This document shows, one piece after another, positions 25,827 through 33,300 of a DNA stretch of 64,000 nt. Below the pieces are notes generated by a model. That model searched no databases and had not been told where the DNA came from. It was given only the letters and a program-made list of their open reading frames with translations. Every line of letters begins with the position of its first letter. Position 1 is the stretch's first letter. Origin of the DNA: Acidobacteria bacterium Ga0074141 (lineage in GTDB: Bacteria; Acidobacteriota; Blastocatellia; Pyrinomonadales; Pyrinomonadaceae); contig LNDP01000015.1 in assembly GCA_001464665.1 (NCBI GenBank), positions 527,968 through 591,967 of the forward strand, read 5' to 3'. Position numbers and translations under genes: made by a program.

Positions 25827-25835
25827 TGGTATAAT
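25827..25835 (+). promoter_or_regulatory. Extended -10 promoter of the M28/VCBS peptidase gene
   Basis: TGGTATAAT (TG at 25827, TATAAT at 25830-25835) is a consensus extended -10 element 54 bases before the start codon, with no good -35. The 11 bases GTATAATTTCG recur at the argS promoter (49122-49132). Confidence 0.65.
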
Positions 25836-25888
25836 TTCGGAGTCCTGCCATCATTTCGATTTTTTTCAACCAGACTCGGAGGTTTTCT

Positions 25889-28003
25889 TTGAAGAGCTAT
25901 TTACGTTTTCTTCTCTTAGCGGTGTGTGTTTTCACCGCCGCCGGAATTGCATATCTAACCATCGCCCCGAACGGCGGAGCGATCGCCGATAAGCCAGTCT
26001 ATTGGATAACCGTGGACCAATCGGAGATCGGCCACCTGATCGAAAAGGACCTGTCGCTTTCTGGTTCTACAAAGTTTGAGGTCGTTGAGACGCGCGGCGG
26101 ACTCGCCATAATCAAGCTCGATGAACTCGGCTCGCAATATCTGAGCGGGCGGATGCACGAGGAGTTTCACAAGTGCGCCGGTTTTCTACGGCACGAAACT
26201 TACGAGGAAGCACAACGCTCGATCGATGCCTCGCTCACTGCCAACCCTGCCGCCGAGTTTGTAACCTACACGATCAACAATCAGACGGCTGTCGTTCCAA
26301 TGCTTGCCGAGGCGGCCGAACCGAACATCCGCCAGACGATCCTCGATCTCTCTTCGCTTCACACCCGCCGCCATGACCAGCAAGGCGGACTCGACGGGGC
26401 GAACATGATACTCACCAAATGGCGGCAACTCGCTCTCGCCTCCGGCCGAACGGACGTTTCGGTGATGCCCTACGCTCACCTTTCGCCGACCAATCCGGAC
26501 ACATTCTTGACGCCGCAGCCGTCGATCATTCTCACCATCACCGGCACAGAGTTTCCAGAGGAGATCGTAGTTGTCGGCGGGCATCAGGATTCGATCCGCT
26601 CGGGACAAACGACAGGTGCGGCTCCGGGTGCCGATGATGACGCCTCCGGCATTGCGAGCATTACCGAGACGATCCGCGTGTTACTCGAAAAGGACTTCCG
26701 GCCGAAACGGACGATCCAGTTCATGGCGTATGCAGCCGAAGAAGTTGGACTCGTCGGATCAAAAAACATTGCCCAAAACTATCGCGCCCAAAACAAGAAC
26801 GTCATCGGAGCACTCCAGCTTGATATGACGAACTACGGCGGCAACTGGGCCGATATCGTCATCATCACGGACAATACGAATGCTGCCCAGAATCAATTTC
26901 TCCGCGACCTGGTCACCGAATATCAGCCGACGCTCGTCGTAAAGAACGATCAGTGCGGTTATGGCTGTTCGGACCATAAGTCGTGGTTCGATCAGAACTA
27001 CCCGGCATCGATGCCCTTTGAAGCTAAGTTCAGCGGCACATCTCTCGACGGCATCGCCGCCCAGTACAACACCGCACTTCACACCGCGAATGACACCATC
27101 TCGCGGAGCAACGGCAACGCGAATCACGCACTGAAGTTTACAAGGCTTGCTATCTCTTACGTTGGAGAGCTCGCAAAGGGTGATATCTTGCAGGCAACCT
27201 CAAACCAAACACCGTTCGATTTTGACGCCGATGGCCGGGCTGACGTTTCGGTCTATCGGCCGGCTGATGGAGTTTGGCATATCGATGGTTCCAACGGTGG
27301 CTACTCAGCGTTCCAGTTTGGCATTTCAACTGACACCATTGTACCGGCGGATTTTGATGGCGATGGAAAGACCGATCTCGCTGTTTTCCGCGACGGTGTG
27401 TGGCATATGCTGCGAAGCCAGGACGGCTATTCTGCCATCCAGTGGGGCGTTGCGGGCGACATTCCGCAGCCGCAGGATTTTGACGGCGACGGCAAGGCTG
27501 ACATCGCTGTCTTCCGTCCTTCGAATGGCGTTTGGTATGTGCTGAACAGCAACGGAGGCAACTCGATCTTCCGATTCGGACAGCAAGGTGACGAGCCGAT
27601 CGCAGCCGACTTTGACGGCGATGGTGAAGCCGACGCCGCGGTCTATCGAGATGGCGTCTGGCACATCAAGGGCTCTACCGTAGGTTACCTCGCTTACGAG
27701 TTTGGCATCGCTACCGATACCGCTCTCGTGGCCGATTTTGATGGGGACGGTAAAGCCGATCCCGCCATCTTCCGCGATGGCGTTTGGTACATTTTGCGAT
27801 CCGCGGGCGGTGTGACCATCTTCGAGTGGGGCGTGGCCGGCGATGTCCCCACCGCTGCTGACTATGACGGCGACGGCAATGCGGACATCTCGGTCTATCG
27901 CGGCGGAACTTGGTACATCTACAATAGCGGGAATTCGAGTGTCAGTTATCGCTCGTTTGGAATAGCCGGCGACCTGCCGGCGGCAAATGCTTTCGTAAAG
28001 TAG
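25889..28003 (+). CDS. Secreted M28-family metallopeptidase with C-terminal VCBS/FG-GAP repeats
   Basis: 704 residues from a TTG start chosen because CGGAGG lies seven bases upstream. Signal peptide at about 1-25. Residues about 170-430 form an M28 aminopeptidase: VVGGHQDS, PGADDDASG (bridging Asp), YAAEEVGLVGS (catalytic and metal Glu), LQLDMTNYGG and LHTANDTI (metal His) give the full two-zinc set. From about 440 there are six repeats with DFDGDGKADxAVFRxxxGVW, calcium-binding beta-propeller blades. The repeats closely resemble those of the LVIVD protein at 34975-37035. Likely an exported or surface exopeptidase. Confidence 0.9.
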   Translation: MKSYLRFLLLAVCVFTAAGIAYLTIAPNGGAIADKPVYWITVDQSEIGHLIEKDLSLSGSTKFEVVETRGGLAIIKLDELGSQYLSGRMHEEFHKCAGFLRHETYEEAQRSIDASLTANPAAEFVTYTINNQTAVVPMLAEAAEPNIRQTILDLSSLHTRRHDQQGGLDGANMILTKWRQLALASGRTDVSVMPYAHLSPTNPDTFLTPQPSIILTITGTEFPEEIVVVGGHQDSIRSGQTTGAAPGADDDASGIASITETIRVLLEKDFRPKRTIQFMAYAAEEVGLVGSKNIAQNYRAQNKNVIGALQLDMTNYGGNWADIVIITDNTNAAQNQFLRDLVTEYQPTLVVKNDQCGYGCSDHKSWFDQNYPASMPFEAKFSGTSLDGIAAQYNTALHTANDTISRSNGNANHALKFTRLAISYVGELAKGDILQATSNQTPFDFDADGRADVSVYRPADGVWHIDGSNGGYSAFQFGISTDTIVPADFDGDGKTDLAVFRDGVWHMLRSQDGYSAIQWGVAGDIPQPQDFDGDGKADIAVFRPSNGVWYVLNSNGGNSIFRFGQQGDEPIAADFDGDGEADAAVYRDGVWHIKGSTVGYLAYEFGIATDTALVADFDGDGKADPAIFRDGVWYILRSAGGVTIFEWGVAGDVPTAADYDGDGNADISVYRGGTWYIYNSGNSSVSYRSFGIAGDLPAANAFVK

Positions 28004-28021
28004 GCAAACCTGAAAAACCGA

Positions 28022-28060
28022 ACGGGCCGTGATCTTTAAGGATCGCGGCCCGTTTTTTTT
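28022..28060 (+). terminator. Rho-independent terminator after the M28/VCBS gene
   Basis: A 13-bp stem, ACGGGCCGTGATC with GATCGCGGCCCGT (one G-U), encloses a 6-base loop and is followed by eight T residues. On the other strand a weaker T stretch also follows, so it may serve the convergent kinase gene too. Confidence 0.9.
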
Positions 28061-28079
28061 GTTTACCTTGCTCTTCTAT

Positions 28080-29393
28080 TTATGAGAATTCGGAAGCGGC
28101 CCGGAGCAGAGCTTCTCGCATCTCGCCTGATGTTCGCCAGCGAAGCTCGACCTGTTTGGCAAGTGCGGTTTCGATGACGGCCGATATTCGCAGCGGAACC
28201 TCCGGCACTCGATTCGCGATCGGGATGATCGGCTTCTCAAAGATCGCCTTCACAGTCTCTGAGATGCCGGCTTTGGGGCTGATGTCGAGCGCGTGTGCTC
28301 CCGTTAGCAGACTATAAGCGGTCATCCCGAGAGCATAAATATCCGAAGGCGGCCGGACTTCTTTGAAGTCCTTCACCTGCTCGGGCGGCATATAGGCGAT
28401 CGTTCCGGCGACATCTCCGACCATCGTCACACCGCTCATTCCTGTTTGCTTGTAGCTCTTTGAGAGCCCGAAATCGGTCAGCTTCGCAATATAGTTTGGG
28501 AACGTGCCATCGACCAAGATGTTCTGCTCTTTTATGTCGCGGTGAACGAATCCTTTGCCGTGTGCAAATTCCAATGCGGCGAGGGTTTGCTCGATGATCT
28601 TGACGACCTCTTTGTAGTTCAGTTTGCCACCACGTGACTTCGCAAGCTTGGCGGCATCCGGCCCGCTGACAAACTCCGAGACGAGATAAACGATCCCGTT
28701 GTGAGTTCCGTGGTCGATGTAGCTGACAACGTTCGGGTGCTGCAGTGATGCAGCAACTTCGATCTCCCGCATGAACCGCTTCAGCGATTGATCGCTGACG
28801 GCCACCTCAGGCAAAAGCGTCTTGATAGCCACCGCACGGCCATCCTTGGTCGAGCGGGCGAGCATTACGCTTCCCATTCCGCCTTGGCCGAGAATTCTGA
28901 TCATCTGATAGCCGGGGATCGGCTGCGGATTGTTGCGGAGCACCTCGCGGCACTCTTCGCAGACGTAAGAATATTTTGCGTCCGGCCGCGAGCTTTCAGC
29001 CTTTGATAATTTGCCGCAATTCAGGCAAGCGACCGTGATGATCGAAGGCTCGGTGTTCTCTGATTGATAAAGTGGCGTCGCGGCTTTCACTGAGTCGGCC
29101 GATACCTCAACCTCGAGGACTGTCTCGCCGCCTTGGATGCGGTCGCCGTGTTTCAGATAAGCCGTTTCGACACGCAGCCCATTAACGAACGTACCATTGG
29201 TCGAACCGAGATCGCGAAGGAAGCACTGCGGCGGAGCTATCTCAATGATGCAATGATGGCGTGAGAAAAAACGGTCCTGCGGCAGGCAGAAGTGCGCGTC
29301 CTCACTTCGCCCGATCATGAACGTATCGTGTTGGTCAAATGTAAATTTTCGGCCGGTTTGAGGCCCGGCGATGACATTCAGAGTAACGCGCAT
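28080..29393 (-). CDS. FHA-domain Ser/Thr protein kinase
   Basis: 437 residues. N-terminal FHA domain at about 5-95 with MIGRSEDAHFCL, FSRHHCIIEI and DLGSTNGTFVNG. A CxxC...CxxC zinc ribbon follows at about 120-150 (CLNCGKL...CEECREV). Then the kinase at about 160-430: GQGGMGSVML, VAIKTLL lysine, HRDIKEQN, DFGLSKS and MPPEQ. No membrane segment, so it is cytoplasmic. The FHA-kinase fusion can be recruited to phosphothreonine proteins and act in cascades. It is the last gene of a minus-strand group with two zinc-ribbon membrane proteins and a further kinase. Confidence 0.92.
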   Translation of the reverse strand: MRVTLNVIAGPQTGRKFTFDQHDTFMIGRSEDAHFCLPQDRFFSRHHCIIEIAPPQCFLRDLGSTNGTFVNGLRVETAYLKHGDRIQGGETVLEVEVSADSVKAATPLYQSENTEPSIITVACLNCGKLSKAESSRPDAKYSYVCEECREVLRNNPQPIPGYQMIRILGQGGMGSVMLARSTKDGRAVAIKTLLPEVAVSDQSLKRFMREIEVAASLQHPNVVSYIDHGTHNGIVYLVSEFVSGPDAAKLAKSRGGKLNYKEVVKIIEQTLAALEFAHGKGFVHRDIKEQNILVDGTFPNYIAKLTDFGLSKSYKQTGMSGVTMVGDVAGTIAYMPPEQVKDFKEVRPPSDIYALGMTAYSLLTGAHALDISPKAGISETVKAIFEKPIIPIANRVPEVPLRISAVIETALAKQVELRWRTSGEMREALLRAASEFS

Positions 29394-29412
29394 CGCTAAG
29401 AGTATAAGGAAT

Positions 29413-29925
29413 TTAGGTTATCTGTGCCACTAGGCCGAGGAAGATGAAAAGTATCGAGATGATAAATGTGATGATCCCGATGACAAGACCGGCGATCGCA
29501 AGCCCGCGGCCGCCATACCGATCAGGATCACGGTCCGCATTTCTCATCGCCAAAAACCCGACGACCGCTGCCGGAACGCCGAGCCAAAGACCTCCGTAAC
29601 AGCAAACCATGATCAGCGAGGCCACACCGAGCGCCATCGAGACTATCGGCAGCGTTTGATCTTTGCTTTGGCTTATCGGTGCAAAAACGGCTTGCTGAGG
29701 AAACTGAACCATCGGAGCACTGTACGGCGTGATGGGATCCATCGTCGGCCAGTTGGTCTCGCGGGTAGCACGCGGCGAGTCCATGATCACCGTCGGCGGC
29801 TGATCGTCGGCGAAAAGCGAGGGATCTCGGCTCTCCTGAAGATGCGAGAGCAGTTCGCCGTCCTCCAGGCAAAAGTTGATTCCGGGCTCTGTGTATTGTT
29901 TGCCGCAACGCGGGCAGGTCTTCAT
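29413..29925 (-). CDS. Zinc-ribbon protein with DUF4190-like membrane domain
   Basis: 170 residues from the ATG at 29925; a longer frame reaches 30030 but overlaps the upstream gene and adds no family sequence. An N-terminal ribbon CPRCGKQYTEPGINFCLEDG resembles that of the next upstream protein. A flexible linker leads to two hydrophobic hairpins (about 95-165, GVASLIMVCCYGGLWLGVPAAVVGF and GLAIAGLVIGIITFIISILFIF), with RNADRDPDRYGGRGLAIAGLV between them as in DUF4190 proteins. Function unknown; probably a membrane partner of the neighbouring kinases. Confidence 0.7.
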   Translation of the reverse strand: MKTCPRCGKQYTEPGINFCLEDGELLSHLQESRDPSLFADDQPPTVIMDSPRATRETNWPTMDPITPYSAPMVQFPQQAVFAPISQSKDQTLPIVSMALGVASLIMVCCYGGLWLGVPAAVVGFLAMRNADRDPDRYGGRGLAIAGLVIGIITFIISILFIFLGLVAQIT

Positions 29926-29941
29926 TCGTTGGTCGTCTCGC

Positions 29942-30865
29942 CTAACGCTTGATCTCGAGGTCCTTAAAAGCGATCCGCACGCCGTCGCCAGAGTAGAGCC
30001 CGACCACGCCGCCCTGATAGCCGTGCACATTGCGGATCGTCGTGACCTTCGTGCCGTTTATATAAAGATCGATATTGTCGCCCTTGTGGTCAGCCTCAAG
30101 CGTGTTCGAAGCCGAGCCCGGCCGGATGAGATCGCTTTTCGCCCAATTGACCACCGGGAGTTCCTTGCTCGGCTCGTGCCGGACAACGCGATACTGTCTG
30201 GTCTTGGTGTCGATCACAAATGCGTAACCTTTCACGAGCGGCGTCGGATTGCTGAGAAATATCAGGCCATACCCAAGGCTCGAAGGAGCGTCATTCATGT
30301 TGCGGAGCGTGACCGAGGCCCTCGCATTTTCGCTGGTGCTCTCTGCAGGAGCCACCAGAACATAGTAATAACCGCGCTGGCGGGCGGCCATCAGGAACTC
30401 GCCGCCGGTAAACTCCGTTGTCCCAAAAGACGAGGAATCGCGCACCCATTTTGAAAGATCGAGTTTTTCTACATTTGCGCTATCGTTCCGCGACGGAGAA
30501 CTGCTGGGTGTGGGCGTCGGATCCGTAGAAACGACATTCGTTCCGGGGTCCTCATTCATTATCCCGATTACAAACAATCCAGCAATACCGCCGCCGCAAA
30601 GCAGAAGGCCGATACCGAGAATGCCGACGATCCACATCCAGGCACCTGATTTCTTTGGCTGGAGCGAATAGTTCGGCTTGGCGTCCCAGCTCGTCTGCAT
30701 TGTCGGGGGCGCCGGAAACTGTCCGCCGGGATTAGTCGGCGGCGTGTTCATCACCATCGTCGCCGGTGGATCATCCCCGGCGACAATGAGCGGCGTTCCA
30801 TCCTCAAGACAGAAGTTTAGTCCGTGGTCCGGATATGTTCGGCGGCAAGTCGGGCAGCTCTTCAT
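29942..30865 (-). CDS. Zinc-ribbon, membrane-anchored protein with concanavalin-like C-terminal domain
   Basis: 307 residues. N-terminal ribbon CPTCRRTYPDHGLNFCLEDG, then a Pro-rich linker, one membrane helix at about 76-100 (WMWIVGILGIGLLLCGGGIAGLFVIGI), a Ser/Thr/Pro spacer and a C-terminal beta-sandwich (about 135-307) like laminin-G or DUF1080 domains (LEADHKGDNIDLYINGTKVTTIRNVHGYQGGVVGLYSGDGVRIAFKDLEI). The C-domain is predicted extracytoplasmic and could bind glycans. No catalytic residues are apparent. Confidence 0.7.
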   Translation of the reverse strand: MKSCPTCRRTYPDHGLNFCLEDGTPLIVAGDDPPATMVMNTPPTNPGGQFPAPPTMQTSWDAKPNYSLQPKKSGAWMWIVGILGIGLLLCGGGIAGLFVIGIMNEDPGTNVVSTDPTPTPSSSPSRNDSANVEKLDLSKWVRDSSSFGTTEFTGGEFLMAARQRGYYYVLVAPAESTSENARASVTLRNMNDAPSSLGYGLIFLSNPTPLVKGYAFVIDTKTRQYRVVRHEPSKELPVVNWAKSDLIRPGSASNTLEADHKGDNIDLYINGTKVTTIRNVHGYQGGVVGLYSGDGVRIAFKDLEIKR

Positions 30866-30908
30866 GCTTTTATTTTTTTAACAGAGGCCGAGCCTCAGGA
30901 ATTTGCTC

Positions 30909-30937
30909 ATTATACGCAATTTCCGCCTGAAACTGAA
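30909..30937 (-). promoter_or_regulatory. Candidate promoter for the zinc-ribbon gene group
   Basis: On the minus strand TATAAT (30909-30914) lies 17 bases after TTCAGT (30932-30937), in the 128-base gap between the two kinase-linked genes. The -10 is consensus and the -35 weak. Confidence 0.5.
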
Positions 30938-30993
30938 TTTACGACGTGCGGCTTGAAAAGTTCGATTGCCGCTCAAACGGAAAATGGGACGGC

Positions 30994-32598
30994 TTAGGCC
31001 ATTGTCCCGCCGCATTTTCCGCAAAAGCGTATTTCAGGCGGAAAGGTCGAGCCGCATTTGCCGCATGTTTTAAGGGCTGGCCTCTGCGCAGTTACGAATG
31101 AGGTCGCCCGCAGCGGCGAGGTCGCGATCGTTTGGCTAATGCTGAGCCCGCAGCGGCCGCAGAAACGAGCGCCCGCCGCAAGCATATTCGAGCATCGCGG
31201 ACACGGAAATCCGCCCGGTACATCGCCCGGCGAAACAAGCGTAAATGACCTGTTCCCGCAGCGGCCGCAGAACTTCACACCATCGGCAAAGCGGGCGTCG
31301 CATTGCGTGCACGCAACGATCCCGGGCATCATACTTGAGCCGTCGCCGCTGCTGCTCATTCCCTGCGATGGCGATGGCTGGCTGCCGCCTTCACGCGGAG
31401 CCCGAAGCTGGGCCTGGATCACCTGTTCATCGCCGCCCTCGCGGACCTCGATGACGCGTTCGTCGTCGCGCTCGCCCGGCTTTGAAACACGGAGGATATG
31501 CTGTCCCGGCGGCACGCCTGCAAGGATCACGCGGCCCGAGCGTCCGACGCTTCCCTTTCGCTCGTCATCGATGTACACCTCGGCACCGGCCGGAGCCATC
31601 ACGACCACTCGGCTTCCGCCATCGGCACGGCTTTCTCCGATCGACAGGGCGGCGTTCTCAAGGTCCTCGATCCATTCGTCGACCGTCGCGTGACGCTCCG
31701 CGGCTTCGATCGCGAGCGAGCGCATGATTACCGATTCGACGGCACTCGAAAGGTCGGTCCGCAGGGTCGAAAGTGCCGGCGGCTTGTGCATTATCTTCTG
31801 CATCACAAGCTGCATCATGTCGCCGGCGAAGGGCGTTCGCCCGCCGAGCATTAGATATGCGATGGTCGAGAGCGCGTAGATATCCGCCCGGACGTCAACG
31901 CCCATTTCCGGCTGCATCTGTTCGGGTGCCATGAATTCCGGCGTGCCGATGATGCCGCGCGAGGAGGGCGTCGCGTTCGAGCTAATGTCCGTAACGGTCT
32001 GGCTGATTATCTTGGCAAGGCCGAAGTCGCCTACCTTGATGAACCCGTCGCCTTTGCCTCGCTGCATTATGAAGATGTTGGCGGGCTTGAGGTCACGATG
32101 GAGGATGCCGATCTCATGCGCCGCATCAACGCCGTCAGCGATCTGCCGAAGGATCTTAACGCTCCGCTTTACCGGCAGCGTGCCCTCGCGACGAAGAAGC
32201 CGATGGAGCGTTTCGCCCTCGACATATTCCATCACCAGATAAAAAATGCCTTCGGACGACTCGCCAAAATCTGTAACGCTAACGGTGTTCGGGTGTTGAA
32301 TAGAAGCCGCGGCCTGAGCTTCGCGCTCGAAACGGGCGATCGCCTCTCCTTCCTGCAGATCGTCGCTGCTTAAGATGTCTTGCCGAACCGTCTTTACCGC
32401 GACCTTGCGGGCAGCGAACTTGTTGTCATTTGCCAGATAGACCTGTCCCATCGCTCCGCGGCCGAGCCGCTTGGTTAGCAGATATCGCTCGGCAAGGAGC
32501 TGCGTTCCCGGAAGGCTGTGCTTCGTCGGCGTATCGTCGTGCGGACATAAGGCGACGGCGTCCGGGTAACACTGTTCACATTTTGGGCACTCTTTCAT
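30994..32598 (-). CDS. Ser/Thr protein kinase with zinc ribbons and PEGA domain
   Basis: 534 residues. An N-terminal ribbon-like CPKCEQCYPDAVALCPHD precedes an intact kinase domain at about 38-305 (GRGAMGQVYL, Lys69 in VAVKT, HRDLKPAN 167-174, DFG 191-193, MAPEQ). A PEGA-like beta domain follows at about 325-400 (VVVMAPAGAEVYIDDERKGSVGRSGRVILAGVPPGQHILRVSK). Three CxxC-x(n)-CGRCG or CGKCG zinc ribbons are at about 425-534. No membrane helix is seen. Zinc ribbons at both ends are unusual and may mediate contacts with the neighbouring ribbon proteins. Confidence 0.9.
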   Translation of the reverse strand: MKECPKCEQCYPDAVALCPHDDTPTKHSLPGTQLLAERYLLTKRLGRGAMGQVYLANDNKFAARKVAVKTVRQDILSSDDLQEGEAIARFEREAQAAASIQHPNTVSVTDFGESSEGIFYLVMEYVEGETLHRLLRREGTLPVKRSVKILRQIADGVDAAHEIGILHRDLKPANIFIMQRGKGDGFIKVGDFGLAKIISQTVTDISSNATPSSRGIIGTPEFMAPEQMQPEMGVDVRADIYALSTIAYLMLGGRTPFAGDMMQLVMQKIMHKPPALSTLRTDLSSAVESVIMRSLAIEAAERHATVDEWIEDLENAALSIGESRADGGSRVVVMAPAGAEVYIDDERKGSVGRSGRVILAGVPPGQHILRVSKPGERDDERVIEVREGGDEQVIQAQLRAPREGGSQPSPSQGMSSSGDGSSMMPGIVACTQCDARFADGVKFCGRCGNRSFTLVSPGDVPGGFPCPRCSNMLAAGARFCGRCGLSISQTIATSPLRATSFVTAQRPALKTCGKCGSTFPPEIRFCGKCGGTMA

Positions 32599-32734
32599 TC
32601 AGCGGCTCTGCCCGTAGCGGGCTCGAGGTAGTCGATAGACAACAAACGAGTATTCTACGTCAGAACGCCGTGAATTAAAAAAACCGGCGGCGGGCCAGGC
32701 GATGCAACTTGTTTCGTTTCAGTTAACTGGCGGC

Positions 32735-32764
32735 TTTACACAATGAAATTCGTGTTGCTATACT
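32735..32764 (+). promoter_or_regulatory. Promoter of tRNA-Lys
   Basis: TTTACA at 32735-32740 and TATACT at 32759-32764 with an 18-base spacer sit about ten bases before the tRNA 5' end. Confidence 0.7.
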
Positions 32765-32773
32765 TCACCCTTT

Positions 32774-32849
32774 GGGTCGATAGCTCAGTCGGTAGAGCAG
32801 CGGACTCTTAATCCGCGGGTCGCAGGTTCGATCCCTGCTCGGCCTACCA
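32774..32849 (+). tRNA. tRNA-Lys (anticodon CTT)
   Basis: A 76-base cloverleaf with encoded CCA. The acceptor stem GGGTCGA/TCGGCCT has two G-U pairs. The D arm is GCTC/GAGC, the anticodon stem GCGGA/TCCGC with loop CTCTTAA (anticodon CTT at 32807-32809), and the T arm GCAGG-TTCGATC-CCTGC. It stands alone with its own promoter and terminator. Confidence 0.97.
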
Positions 32850-32886
32850 TTTCAAAACCGCACAAACCGAATGTGCAACAACAAAA

Positions 32887-32921
32887 GGCGTGATCGAAAA
32901 GCTCGGTCACGCCCTTTTTTT
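32887..32921 (+). terminator. Terminator downstream of tRNA-Lys
   Basis: GGCGTGA (32887-32893) pairs with TCACGCC (32907-32913), followed by C and seven T residues. It ends the tRNA transcript. Confidence 0.85.
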
Positions 32922-32988
32922 GTTCCAAAACATCTCCCGATGCCGAAAAGCCCGCAAACTTCAGCAAAACTTAACGATCTTCACTCAA

Positions 32989-33198
32989 ACAATTGGCATT
33001 GTCTGGTAAACAATCGGCATTGTTAGACAAACAATCGGCTCTGTTACGCTAACAATTGGCTCTTTTACGCAAACAATTGGCTTTGGTAGACAAACAACTG
33101 GCTTTGTTACGCTAACAATTGGCTCTGTTACGCAAACAATCGGCTTAGATACACAAACAATCGGCTTTGTTACGCTAACAATCGGCATTGCTACGCAA
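32989..33198. repeat. Ten-copy 21-bp tandem repeat
   Basis: Ten consecutive 21-base units of the form ACAATYGGCNTTGTTACGCWA with 2-7 changes each, no length variation. Positions 1-9 (ACAATCGGC or ACAATTGGC) are the most conserved. All units being 21 bases keeps frames open on both strands; the minus frame would read a heptapeptide such as PIVCVTK. I see no ribosome-binding site or family match, so it is treated as non-coding. Together with the 7-bp repeat it fills the 451-base gap between tRNA-Lys and the FHA-PrsW gene. Confidence 0.9.
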
Positions 33199-33241
33199 AC
33201 ATTTACGGCCGTAAACGCGAGATTCACGACCGCAAATTACC

Positions 33242-33297
33242 TATTCACCGTTCACCATTCACTATTCACTATTGACTATTGACTATTCACCATTCAC
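33242..33297. repeat. Eight-copy 7-bp tandem repeat
   Basis: Eight heptamers of consensus TATTCAC (variants CGTTCAC, CATTCAC, TATTGAC) run without gaps up to the stop codon of the FHA-PrsW gene. Such short tracts expand by polymerase slippage. Confidence 0.85.
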
Positions 33298-33300
33298 TAC

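Noticed and set aside
30994..31854. Overlapping plus-strand ORFs of 118-211 codons
   Set aside because: They are shadows of the kinase/PEGA/zinc-ribbon gene, rich in Arg and Ser as typical antisense frames of high-G+C genes.
32989..33198. A CRISPR array
   Set aside because: Units are directly adjacent with no unique spacers, the repeat is too short and too variable, and no cas genes are in the window.
32985..33227. An 80-codon minus-strand frame of heptapeptide repeats over the 21-bp array
   Set aside because: Any 21-bp repeat without a stop stays open in several frames. There is no ribosome-binding site, no relation to known proteins and equally open plus-strand frames.
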